This document shows positions 1-8,146 of a DNA stretch of 64,000 bases, in pieces; within the stretch, counting starts at the first letter, position 1, and every line of letters begins with the position of its first letter. Source of the stretch: Achromobacter sp. AONIH1 (GTDB taxonomy: Bacteria; Pseudomonadota; Gammaproteobacteria; Burkholderiales; Burkholderiaceae_B); NCBI RefSeq assembly GCF_002902905.1, contig NZ_CP026124.1, positions 2,418,001 through 2,482,000 on the forward strand, written 5' to 3'. The notes beneath the pieces were generated by a model. That model did no database searches. It had not been told where the DNA came from and saw only the letters and a list, made by a program, of their open reading frames with translations. The translations under genes and the position numbers were made by a program.

Positions 1-668
1 CCACCGTCGTCCATTGCAACCAGCCAGTCGAAGCGCTGGGCCTCGTCCATGTAAGCGGTGGCCACAATGACGCTCATGGAAGGGCGCTCACTGCGAATCC
101 GATCAATCAAATCCCAGAACTGTGCGCGCGCCAACGGATCCACGCCCGTAGTTGGCTCATCCAATAGCAGGAAGTCGGGATCGTGAATCAGTGCGCAGCA
201 CAGTCCCAGCTTTTGCTTCATTCCGCCTGAAAGCTTGCCGGCAGGGCGGTCCAAGAATGAATTCAAGCCTGTGCTCTGCGTCAGGTCGTCAATGCGCCTG
301 CGCCTTTCAGCTTCTGAGTGGCCAAACAGCCTGGCAAAGAACTGAAGGTTCTCTTCCACCGACAAGGTCGGATAGAGGTTTTTGCCCAATCCCTGAGGCA
401 TGTAAGCGATACGAGGGCATACGAGATCGCGGTGCGTCTTGCTGCGCATGTCACCGCCCAGTACCTCGATCTGTCCGTCCTGGATTGCACGTGCGCCGGC
501 CAGTAGAGACAGCAAGCTGGATTTGCCGACGCCGTCGGGGCCGATCAAGCCGACCATGCATCCGGACGGTACTTCAAGATCCAGAGCGGAAAGCGCGACC
601 GTGGAGCCATAGCGCAGGCTCAGTCCACCCACCCGCGCAACGGCCTTGTTAGACACCCCAACGTTCAT
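1..668 (-). CDS. ABC transporter ATP-binding protein, RbbA/YhiH type (partial)
   Basis: N-terminal 222 residues of an ABC ATPase; the gene runs off the left edge. Residues 43-51 form the Walker A loop (GPDGVGKSS), 146-150 the signature (LSGGM) and 167-172 Walker B (LLLDEP). The switch position reads ATAYMDEA (203-210), with Tyr in place of the usual His, as is typical of the RbbA/YhiH/YbhF group. Those proteins usually carry two ATPase domains followed by an ABC-2 permease domain, which would lie outside the window. It starts 3 bases after the HlyD gene stop and is the last gene seen of the five-gene efflux operon. Together with the HlyD adaptor and outer-membrane factor it would form a tripartite exporter; the substrate is unknown. 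Confidence 0.85.
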   Translation of the reverse strand, partial: MNVGVSNKAVARVGGLSLRYGSTVALSALDLEVPSGCMVGLIGPDGVGKSSLLSLLAGARAIQDGQIEVLGGDMRSKTHRDLVCPRIAYMPQGLGKNLYPTLSVEENLQFFARLFGHSEAERRRRIDDLTQSTGLNSFLDRPAGKLSGGMKQKLGLCCALIHDPDFLLLDEPTTGVDPLARAQFWDLIDRIRSERPSMSVIVATAYMDEAQRFDWLVAMDDG

Positions 669-671
669 TGG

Positions 672-1749
672 TCACTCCTGCGCGCGAATGGCAAGTGGAG
701 TGGGCCAAGAAGACTCGGCATCGAGTTTTACCCAAGCAACGCCTGGCACGCCTGCCTTGACCTCCTTGGCATGGCGACGCAAGAAATCTTCAGAAACCTG
801 AGCGCGCACCCGAAACATCAGTTTCTGGCGTTCGCTGGCGGTTTCTACGGATTTGGGCGTGAATTGAGCATTGCTGGCAACAAAGGAGACAGTTGCCTTG
901 ATCGGATTGTCAGGTGCTGAATCCAGGACAATACGAACTTCGCTGCCAAGTTCGATACGCCCGGCCGCTTTCTCTGGAAGAAAGAAGGTCATGTAAACAT
1001 CGGACAGGTCTGATGTTCAGCACCGTCCCGCCAGGGCTTAGTACTTCACCCGGTTCGGCAACGCGAAACTGCACGCGACCGTCTCGGGGAGCGCGCAGCT
1101 CGCTGTCGTTGATGTCGGCATCAATGCGGGTGACCGTGGCGAGTGCTGCAACAACGGCGGATCGAGCGCCCACCACATCCGCCTCACTCGCTTTGACCGC
1201 GGCCTGCGCGGCCGATACCTGCGCGACGCTAGCCGCCACAGCTGCTTGAGCACCACGTACAGCCGCTCTGTTGTCATCCAACTCCTGAACTGACGAGGCG
1301 CCTTCTTTCGACAAGATCTCTGACCGAGCGACGCGGCGACGTGCCGCGTCCAGTTCAGCTTCTCGCTGTGCAACCACAGCTTGCGCAGCGACCAAGTTGC
1401 TCTTGTTCAATGCCACTTGGGCTTCTGCCGAGCTGACAGCGTGCTCAGCTCTCTGGCGCCCCGCGTCGGCTTCTGCGCGCTGCGCCTGCAGGATGTCCAC
1501 TTGCATCCGTGCCAGCGGTTCACCCGCTTTGACCACGTGCCCCTCGCGCACCAACACCTGCTCGATGCGTCCCCCGAGCTTTGTGGAAATATCCGTTTGA
1601 ATCGCTTCGATTCTTCCGTTGCCGCTGACGAATCCTTCGCCATATGCATCGCCAGACTGCGATGACCAGTACCACCAGCCAGCTAGAAGCGCGCCTGCTA
1701 TCAGCACGGCAGGTAAAACTTTGTTTTTCATGGAAATAGACATATTCAT
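672..1749 (-). pseudogene. HlyD-family membrane fusion protein, interrupted by a +1 frameshift
   Basis: Periplasmic adaptor of a tripartite exporter. It has an N-terminal membrane anchor (about residues 11-28), a biotinyl-lipoyl motif near VREGHVVKAGEPLA, a long Ala-rich coiled-coil hairpin and a second lipoyl half (LRAPRDGRV). The reading frame breaks just after GGTVLNI: removing one A near base 1011 restores the standard continuation DLSDVYMTFFLP and an open frame to the TGA at 672. The intact protein would be about 355 residues, normal for YhiI/HlyD partners of RbbA. As written, translation continues out of frame and ends at 910. Either the gene is inactivated or the base is a sequencing error. 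It starts 9 bases after the outer-membrane factor gene. Confidence 0.8.
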
Positions 1750-1758
1750 GTGCGTTAT

Positions 1759-3291
1759 TCACCGAATGGAGGAAGGTGTCTCTGCCCGTGCGGGATGTAC
1801 GGGCATGGAGCGAGATTCAAGATCTGCTCCACCACCAAGCGCGGCGTACAACGCCACCTGACTGGATAGGAACGAGCGACGTACCTGGATGAGTGACTGC
1901 TGGGAGTCAAGTAGGTCGCGCTGTGCGTCCAACACTTCCAGATAGGCTGCAGAGCCGTTGTCGTAGAGCAGTTGTGCAAGGCGCGCACGTTCCTGCTGAA
2001 CATCCAAAGAGGTGCGCGCAACACTCAGCTCCTCGGCGAGCCATAGTTGATCGGATAGCGCATCAGCCACTTCTCGGAACGCTGTCTGAACAGTCTGCTC
2101 ATAGCTGGTGATCGCCATGTCACGCCGGACTTCGGACAACTCGAGACTGGCCCGCCTTTGTCCACCGTCGAAGATGGGCAGGGAAACTGTGGGTACGAAT
2201 GTCCACGCTCGACTACCTGACTCGAACAGGTCGTTGAGCTGCGAGCTTGCAGTGCCCCAGGTGCCGGTCAAGGCAATACGAGGAAAGAAGGCGGCACGCG
2301 CTGCACCGATGTTGGCATTCGCCGCACGCAAGCGATGTTCGGCTGAAAGAACATCCGGGCGGCTCACCAGCAACTCCGACGGAAGCCCGGGCGTCAACTC
2401 AACGAAGTCCGCAGGCTCAGGCATTTGTTTTGCCGACCACTGGAGGTCGGTACCGCTGCCAAGCAGTTGCGCCAGGGCGTGGTATTGATTCGCCCGCTGC
2501 TTGGCGAGCTGCACCTGCAGAGATTTGGCCTGGTTCAGAAGCGTCTGAACTTGGGTAAGAGCGAGTTTGGAGGTCGATCCAACCTGATATCGGCGTTCGA
2601 AAATGCGATAGGACTCTTGGCGACTGGCGACTGTTTGCTGGGCGATCGCGACGCGATCGTCCAGTTCTCGCAGCCCTAGATAGCCATCTGCGACTTGCGT
2701 GATCAAGGCGATCCGTACAGCTTGATGCGCAGCATCCGTGGCCAACCAGCTTTCCAGCGCTGACCGATTAAGGCTACGGATTCGCCCCCAGAGATCAAGC
2801 TCCCAACTGCTGAGGCCCACCTCAGCTCGGTACTCCCCGCCCACCTGAGGCACACCTGGTGGGTTGAGGTCTGCCGGGACTCTTGACCGTGCTGCTTTCC
2901 CTCCAACACCTACCCCTGGGAAACTCTCGGAGCGCTGGATGCGGAAAGCTGCACGAGCTTCTTCGACACGTAGCACCGCGGAGCGCAGATCCTTGTTGTT
3001 TTCCAGCGCTGTTGCAATAAGTTGGCGCAGAAGTGGGTCGGCAAAATACTGCTCCCAAGCAAGCTCAGTTGCTTGTCGGCCTTCGCTACCTGTTCGCGTG
3101 CTGACGTCCAGCCACGCATTGGGAACAGGCAACGGCGGAGTCGCATCCGGCGGGGCCATCGAGGTGCAGCCGGCAAGCAAACTGATCAAAACCCCAGCGG
3201 CAACACTGCCGAGAGGCGTTGCGCCTGGAGACCTCCGAGAGGCGCATAGGCGTGGCGTACTAGCGCCTTGATCGCCAGGCTTGTAAGTCAT
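1759..3291 (-). CDS. NodT-family outer-membrane efflux lipoprotein
   Basis: Outer-membrane channel of a tripartite efflux pump, 510 residues, the usual size for the OprM/NodT family. A hydrophobic signal ends in the lipobox LLAGC (Cys42), so the protein is probably lipid-anchored. Two OEP repeats follow, with family signatures such as AYLEVLDAQRDLLDSQQ near the C-terminus and SRPDVLSAEHRLRAANANIGAARAAFFP in the middle, quoted here in part only. Its start codon overlaps the stop of the TetR gene by 4 bases (ATGA), and the adaptor gene follows 9 bases later, so the genes are almost certainly co-transcribed. It could serve the RbbA-type ABC pump, the DHA2 transporter, or both. Confidence 0.9.
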   Translation of the reverse strand: MTYKPGDQGASTPRLCASRRSPGATPLGSVAAGVLISLLAGCTSMAPPDATPPLPVPNAWLDVSTRTGSEGRQATELAWEQYFADPLLRQLIATALENNKDLRSAVLRVEEARAAFRIQRSESFPGVGVGGKAARSRVPADLNPPGVPQVGGEYRAEVGLSSWELDLWGRIRSLNRSALESWLATDAAHQAVRIALITQVADGYLGLRELDDRVAIAQQTVASRQESYRIFERRYQVGSTSKLALTQVQTLLNQAKSLQVQLAKQRANQYHALAQLLGSGTDLQWSAKQMPEPADFVELTPGLPSELLVSRPDVLSAEHRLRAANANIGAARAAFFPRIALTGTWGTASSQLNDLFESGSRAWTFVPTVSLPIFDGGQRRASLELSEVRRDMAITSYEQTVQTAFREVADALSDQLWLAEELSVARTSLDVQQERARLAQLLYDNGSAAYLEVLDAQRDLLDSQQSLIQVRRSFLSSQVALYAALGGGADLESRSMPVHPARAETPSSIR

Positions 3292-3860
3292 ACGGAGCCC
3301 TTCTCGTCTTTGTCGGCGACGGACGCTCCAGGGAGCATGCTCAACAGCTGCGTGCTGATACGTTCACGCAACTCCGCAGGGATGGTTTGGTTCGTGATTG
3401 ACTCATATGCCCAAAGACCGTCGGCGGCTAAGCGAACAATCCAGTGCATCGCATCATGATCCGGTGTCTCGCCGACAAAGCCTGGTGCCCACCGAGAAAT
3501 GACGCCCGTCCAAGGGGCCGCCAGCTCAGGACTGGTGGAGCCTTCAAGCATGAACTGCAGCTCTACGCGAGTGGCACTCATTTGGGTGGCCACCTTCACA
3601 TATGCAGCGAAACGCTCCTGCGCCGTCGCCTCCTCTGCAGTTTTTCCGGCCGCGGCCTCCAGAGCGCTTTCCCATTGCTGGGAAACATATTCGTGAAGCC
3701 CCAACAGCAATGCTTCACGCGAAGGGAAGTGATACAACATTCCACCGTGGGTCAGACCGGCTTCGACGGAGATTGACTCATAGGTGAGAGCAGTGATTCC
3801 TTCTCGACTGACGACACGAATTGCCGCGTCGAGGATCTTTGTACGATTGCTTGAGCGCAT
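3288..3860 (-). CDS. TetR/AcrR-family transcriptional regulator
   Basis: A 190-residue regulator with an N-terminal helix-turn-helix (about residues 9-50; core ITALTYESISVEAGLTHG followed by YHFPSREALL, the standard TetR recognition-helix region). A divergent ligand-binding C-terminal half follows. It sits inside the efflux operon, 15 bases after the DHA2 transporter stop and overlapping the outer-membrane factor by 4 bases. It is therefore likely a local repressor of its own operon, released by a pump substrate. The tandem TGTA/TACA dyads at 5458-5483, upstream of the first operon gene, are a candidate operator. The inducer cannot be read from the sequence. Confidence 0.9.
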   Translation of the reverse strand: MRSSNRTKILDAAIRVVSREGITALTYESISVEAGLTHGGMLYHFPSREALLLGLHEYVSQQWESALEAAAGKTAEEATAQERFAAYVKVATQMSATRVELQFMLEGSTSPELAAPWTGVISRWAPGFVGETPDHDAMHWIVRLAADGLWAYESITNQTIPAELRERISTQLLSMLPGASVADKDEKGSV

Positions 3861-3875
3861 ATACCGAAAACTCCA

Positions 3876-5387
3876 TTAATGAATTGAGGACGCAGATGAG
3901 CCCGGCCCATACGTACGCAGCATGTGGCGTGCGACGACTGCGCCAATACCCAGTATTGCCCCAACAACCCAGAGCACCACGACGTAGGCATTTGCAAATG
4001 CCGATGAAGCGGCTTCAATAATCGTTTGATCCGTGTGCCCCCCTTGCGTGGCGAGCTCAAAAGCCTGCGCGACGCCCGAAGCAGCGATGTCAGGCGTACC
4101 TGGCGGAAGCTCCACGCCCGTGGAGTACAGCATTCCCAATAGGCTACCGAGCAGCGCCACAGCGATGAGACCGCCGAACTCGTACGAAACCTCTTCGACT
4201 GACGAGGCCATGCCAGCTCGCTCGGGAGGGGCGTTGCCGACGATAGCGGCGGACGCCACGGCCATCACGAGACCGAGCCCAGCACCATTCAAAACCATGC
4301 CGGCCACAAGCCAACCGATTCCATAGTGAAGACCTGCAGATGTGGCGACCGCCCCTAGGGCCGCAATGGCCAAGCCGCCGGAAATCAGCATTCGCAAGCC
4401 AAGTTTGTGCAGAAATGCTCCGCCCATCAGCGCTGTCGGAATTGTGCCGAGCACGACTACAGACACAAGCAAGCCAGCCTGCAAAGGGGTAAAGCCGGCG
4501 ACCAACTGGAAATACTGGGTGGTGGCCAACTGGGTACCTCCCACCGAGAACATAGTCATCGCCGCAGCGATGACCCCCGCGGAGAACGCTGGATTGCGGA
4601 AGATTGAGAAGTCGAGCAGCGGATGAGGCAATTGAGCTTGCCGACGAACGAAAACGAACCCTGCGGCAACTGCAACCAGCCAAGCAAGGCCACCCCAAAG
4701 CCAATCAGGATGCGCCTGCGCAAGATGCTTGATCCCTAGGGTCAGCGCCGACAGGGCGACTAGCGCGAGAACCGAGGAAAACAGATCCCAAGGCTTGCCT
4801 CTCTCAATCGAGCCTGACGGCGCAAAGATCACCGTTCCGATGATGGCCAGTACAACCACCGGGACATTGATGAGGAAGACCGACCCCCACCAAAACCGCG
4901 CCAGAAGGAGCCCACCAATGATCGGACCTAGTGCAGCACCGACGATGGCAATGCAGCCCCAGATGGAAATCGCAATGTTGCGCTCTCGCTCGTCGGCAAA
5001 GGTGATACGGATCAGCGCCAGCGTGGCCGGCATCATTGCCGCCGCACCTACAGCCAAGACAGCGCGGGCACCGATCAAGACGGTAGAGCTTGGGGCGAAG
5101 GCGGCAGCTATCGACGCGATGCCAAAAATGACCAGCCCCACAAGGAACATCCGCCGATGGCCAAGCCGATCACCAAGGGTTCCGGCCCCCAACAGCAACC
5201 CTGCCATGACCAACGGATAGGCATTGATGATCCACAAGCCCTCCGTCGGCGATGCATGCAGCTCACGCGTGAGGATCGGCAGCGCGGTGTACAGCACCGA
5301 ATAGTCGACCGTGACCAGCAGCAGGCCCGTCGCAACTGTGACCAGTAGGAGCCATCGTTTTGATGCTGAGAGGGTTGCCATTTCCAT
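3876..5387 (-). CDS. MFS transporter, DHA2 family (SmvA/QacA-like drug:H+ antiporter)
   Basis: A 503-residue inner-membrane protein with about 14 hydrophobic segments, as expected for DHA2 antiporters. Motif A (GDRLGHRRMFL) follows the second segment, and an antiporter motif C-like stretch (GAALGPIIGGLLL) lies in the fifth. The VDYSVLYTALPIL segment near the N-terminus resembles the SmvA/QacA group, which exports quaternary ammonium compounds, viologens and dyes. It is the first gene of the operon MFS-TetR-OMF-HlyD-ABC. The ATG at 5387 has a weak ribosome site and an ATG two codons later (5381) is an alternative. The substrate assignment is by family only. Confidence 0.88.
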   Translation of the reverse strand: MEMATLSASKRWLLLVTVATGLLLVTVDYSVLYTALPILTRELHASPTEGLWIINAYPLVMAGLLLGAGTLGDRLGHRRMFLVGLVIFGIASIAAAFAPSSTVLIGARAVLAVGAAAMMPATLALIRITFADERERNIAISIWGCIAIVGAALGPIIGGLLLARFWWGSVFLINVPVVVLAIIGTVIFAPSGSIERGKPWDLFSSVLALVALSALTLGIKHLAQAHPDWLWGGLAWLVAVAAGFVFVRRQAQLPHPLLDFSIFRNPAFSAGVIAAAMTMFSVGGTQLATTQYFQLVAGFTPLQAGLLVSVVVLGTIPTALMGGAFLHKLGLRMLISGGLAIAALGAVATSAGLHYGIGWLVAGMVLNGAGLGLVMAVASAAIVGNAPPERAGMASSVEEVSYEFGGLIAVALLGSLLGMLYSTGVELPPGTPDIAASGVAQAFELATQGGHTDQTIIEAASSAFANAYVVVLWVVGAILGIGAVVARHMLRTYGPGSSASSIH

Positions 5388-5686
5388 TTATCTGCATTCC
5401 GGATTGAGCCGACGCAGCACCCTTTTCGAGGCATCTACGGTCCATGCAGGTTGAGACTGTACATTACATCCTGTATAGTTACAAGCATAAATCATGTGCC
5501 GAGTGCTGCTTGTTGCTCCACCACTCGTGGAGCCCCCTGACTGTGCGGCGCCTGACACATGTTTGGTTGCGAAGGGGGCAGCGCAAGTACACAGGCCTGA
5601 CACGGAGCGACCCTGCAGACGGCGAGCCCCGCCTAGCGGGAAGCACGGTCATGCTCATCAAGCCCAAAAGGGCTCAATGGAGACGA
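5388..5686. other. Intergenic region between divergent efflux operon and lysR gene
   Basis: 299 bases with no convincing gene. It holds the tandem TGTA/TACA dyads at 5458-5483 and should contain promoters for both the MFS-led operon (leftward) and the LysR gene (rightward). The reading frame of the LysR gene is open from 5444, but homology to the family begins only at 5687. The part from 5500 to 5680 shows nothing else I can identify. Confidence 0.5.
5458..5483. promoter_or_regulatory. Candidate operator: tandem TGTA-N3/4-TACA dyads
   Basis: Two adjacent dyads, TGTA-CAT-TACA (5458-5468) and TGTA-TAGT-TACA (5472-5483), are separated by three bases. They lie 70 bases upstream of the DHA2 transporter start and about 200 bases upstream of the LysR gene. 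Such paired dyads are typical of TetR-family dimer sites. The link to the TetR protein of this operon is inference. Confidence 0.45.
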
Positions 5687-6592
5687 ATGGAACTACGACA
5701 TTTGCGTTGCTTCATGGCATTGGCCGAAGAACTGCACTTTTGCAGGGCTGCAGCGAGGCTTCACATCGAGCAGTCCCCGCTGTCCAGAACCATCAAGGAG
5801 CTTGAGGAGCACGTTGGTGCACGCTTGTTTGAACGCAACCGGCGAGGGACGCATCTGACGCCAGCTGGAGAGGCATTCCAGCGAGAAGCGAGGCGGGTCT
5901 TCCTCGCGCTGGAAAATGCGATTGAAGAGGCAAAAGCTGCCGCGGCAGGGCAGGCTAACTCTTATCACCTTGCGATTTGCGACGGACTTACCCAGCCGAG
6001 ACTTGCAGCATTTCTTGCAAATCTAAGAGAGGAGCAACCTGAGATTTCGGTGCGAATATCAGAGGTGACGCTAGCGGAGCAATTGCGTGGACTTCGTGAT
6101 GGCACCTTTGATATTGGTTTTTCTCGCATGAGCAGCGCCGTGGACGACATCGTTTCAGTGCCTCTATGGCAAGAAAGGCTCGTGCTGGCCATACCTAGAC
6201 GACATCCATTACTTGCGTACGCAAGAGTGCCACTTGAGGAACTACTTCGATACCCATTAGTAGGGTGCCACCCGGAGGTGTGTGAAGGCTATTTCCATAG
6301 CATCGAAAACTTACTGCGTGGATCCAGCGTTCAGCCCACTTTTGTAGAGCAAGCAACATCCTTGAGTATGCTCATGACATTGGTAGCTGCCGGATATGGT
6401 GTTGGGTTTGTGACTACCCCTCAATCGGACGCTTGCAAATGCTCCGACGTCGTCACACGCCCAATATCCATGCAAAGCCCAATGCTGACAACATTCCTAC
6501 TTCGAAAGATGCGTAAGGACACGCCAGAGAGCCTGACGGGATTCGTCGACCGCGCACTTAGGGAGTTGGGCGATGATCTTAGCGACTGCTAA
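5687..6592 (+). CDS. LysR-family transcriptional regulator
   Basis: 301 residues from the ATG at 5687, chosen because GGAG lies a few bases upstream and the LysR helix-turn-helix starts at once (MELRHLRCFMALAEELHF, then RLHIEQSPLSRTIKELEEH). The C-terminal effector domain is the usual LysR substrate-binding fold with a late VAAGYGVGFVT segment. It is divergent from the efflux operon and may regulate it, together with or instead of the TetR protein. Base composition is lower in GC than the core genes, in keeping with an acquired region. The effector is unknown. Confidence 0.9.
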   Translation: MELRHLRCFMALAEELHFCRAAARLHIEQSPLSRTIKELEEHVGARLFERNRRGTHLTPAGEAFQREARRVFLALENAIEEAKAAAAGQANSYHLAICDGLTQPRLAAFLANLREEQPEISVRISEVTLAEQLRGLRDGTFDIGFSRMSSAVDDIVSVPLWQERLVLAIPRRHPLLAYARVPLEELLRYPLVGCHPEVCEGYFHSIENLLRGSSVQPTFVEQATSLSMLMTLVAAGYGVGFVTTPQSDACKCSDVVTRPISMQSPMLTTFLLRKMRKDTPESLTGFVDRALRELGDDLSDC

Positions 6593-6617
6593 AACAGTTC
6601 GATTTGCCAAAACCCTA

Positions 6618-7970
6618 TCATCCATAATGTCGGTCATTGAGTGAAGTGACACTTTCCACGGGATGCGGCTTGCTGTAGTAACGCACGGCAGAAATGTCAT
6701 GAATAACAATCGAATCCCGCCTCAACGATAGCGCCGGATGTACCGCATGGTGCCCATGCCACGATGCGTTCCGGTCCATGAAATGGATCGAGGGACGAAA
6801 CCAGCGTCCGGGCCCTTCCTCCTCGTACTCCCATAGCGCGACTTGGGCCGTCGCGCCCTCGCCATCAGAGAGGGTCACATCGCAAGCTTTGCGGAACAAC
6901 ACGACGTTATCGCCTGCCGGCGGCTCATCCGGCTGACGGCTTTGTGCCGATGGATAGATGATGCCGTCGACAGCCAAGTTGCGATGGGCAGCAAGATAGT
7001 CAGCAACGGCTTGCGTCACGAGATAGTCTCGATCTTGCTGTTCGGGGACCACAGGCGCCGACAGGCGCTCGCCCAACGTTCTCAGAAAGTCGCGTCTCTG
7101 CGCTGCAGCAAGTGTTGCCGGATCGAAGAGGCTTGTACCGGGTGGCAGCTCAACGTTAGCCAGTCGCCGAAGATCCAATAGGCGCAACGGGCGAATCACC
7201 TCGAATGCCGCCATAGCAATCCGGCTACCGACTGGCGGGCGTACCTCGGCAATGCAAATATCAGGATCCGTGGCGCCGTAGAACGCAGGCTGGCCCTGCC
7301 CGTTCATTCGGCCAGCAGCGCCAAGGCCTGCTGCAGGTGACCCCAGAAAGCGCTCAGGCCAACGAAGCGCGGCCACAAGCGCATCGTCAGTTTGGAACAC
7401 TCGCCCCCTGTAGAGCGTCTTCAATGATGTATCTGGTCCCGCATCGATAACGACCGGCTGGCCCTCTTTGTCTCGATCATTGATGAGCTCGCCGAAGATC
7501 GTGCCGAGCAACGTCAGCGCCTTAGGATTGAAGTAGCGTACGTCAGAGCGCAGACTGTCTTCCATCTCGCGCCAGGCGTGCCCGAGCGGCTCCGCCATCG
7601 AAGACCTGAGGACAAACCAGGGGTCATCATCGCCGTAGCGAGACTCTCCCGAGTTAGCGTCGTACCATAGAGTGCCGAGATGTTCGACGACCACCTCGAC
7701 TGCCTCCTGAGGAATGCCGGTCAGCTCCGAAACCGTGGTCTGCAGGTCATTCCCGGCCGGCGTTCGGCCGAAGTGGATAACCGCCATGGTGTGGCTGGAT
7801 TCCTCAAAAAACGTATCGATGACTTCCCCGCAGAGTTGAGCCATCTCCCAAAGGTCTGCTGCAGGCGCATCACCATCGCAGTACTCGCAAGAATTCTCAG
7901 ATGTCGCGGAGTCCAGCACCAGTCGCTGCAGATAAGTCTCGCCAACACAATCAGCACATATAAAACCCAT
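6618..7970 (-). CDS. RES-domain protein with N-terminal CxxC...CxxC (HEPN/RES N-terminal type)
   Basis: 450 residues from the ATG at 7970; the frame is open further upstream but that part has no family character. Two CxxC pairs (Cys5/Cys8, Cys28/Cys31) form a probable zinc finger, followed by a helical region (about 40-175) of the kind annotated as HEPN-associated/RES N-terminal domain. A full RES domain lies at about 185-365: Arg188 in LYRGR, GRMN at 220-223, Tyr231 and Glu242 in AFYGATDPDICIAEVRP, and Ser341 in GIIYPS. RES toxins of toxin-antitoxin pairs degrade NAD+; these conserved residues suggest that activity is retained. No small Xre/MbcA antitoxin gene lies next to it. It is divergent from the nuclease-NTPase gene with a 176-base gap, and the two may form one system. 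Confidence 0.8.
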   Translation of the reverse strand: MGFICADCVGETYLQRLVLDSATSENSCEYCDGDAPAADLWEMAQLCGEVIDTFFEESSHTMAVIHFGRTPAGNDLQTTVSELTGIPQEAVEVVVEHLGTLWYDANSGESRYGDDDPWFVLRSSMAEPLGHAWREMEDSLRSDVRYFNPKALTLLGTIFGELINDRDKEGQPVVIDAGPDTSLKTLYRGRVFQTDDALVAALRWPERFLGSPAAGLGAAGRMNGQGQPAFYGATDPDICIAEVRPPVGSRIAMAAFEVIRPLRLLDLRRLANVELPPGTSLFDPATLAAAQRRDFLRTLGERLSAPVVPEQQDRDYLVTQAVADYLAAHRNLAVDGIIYPSAQSRQPDEPPAGDNVVLFRKACDVTLSDGEGATAQVALWEYEEEGPGRWFRPSIHFMDRNASWHGHHAVHPALSLRRDSIVIHDISAVRYYSKPHPVESVTSLNDRHYG

Positions 7971-8146
7971 ACGGAAGCCCCAAAGCAGTTTGTCAATTCC
8001 ATCAATTAACAGAACTATGACATGCGCTCGCCAACCTCGGAGAACTTCGACACTTGCCAGGTAGCGATGCGGCGGCGGCGGCCAGCCTCTGGAGTTGGTT
8101 GAACGGGCTAATATGGGAAATGAATCCGCGCGCACAAGGGAGCAAT

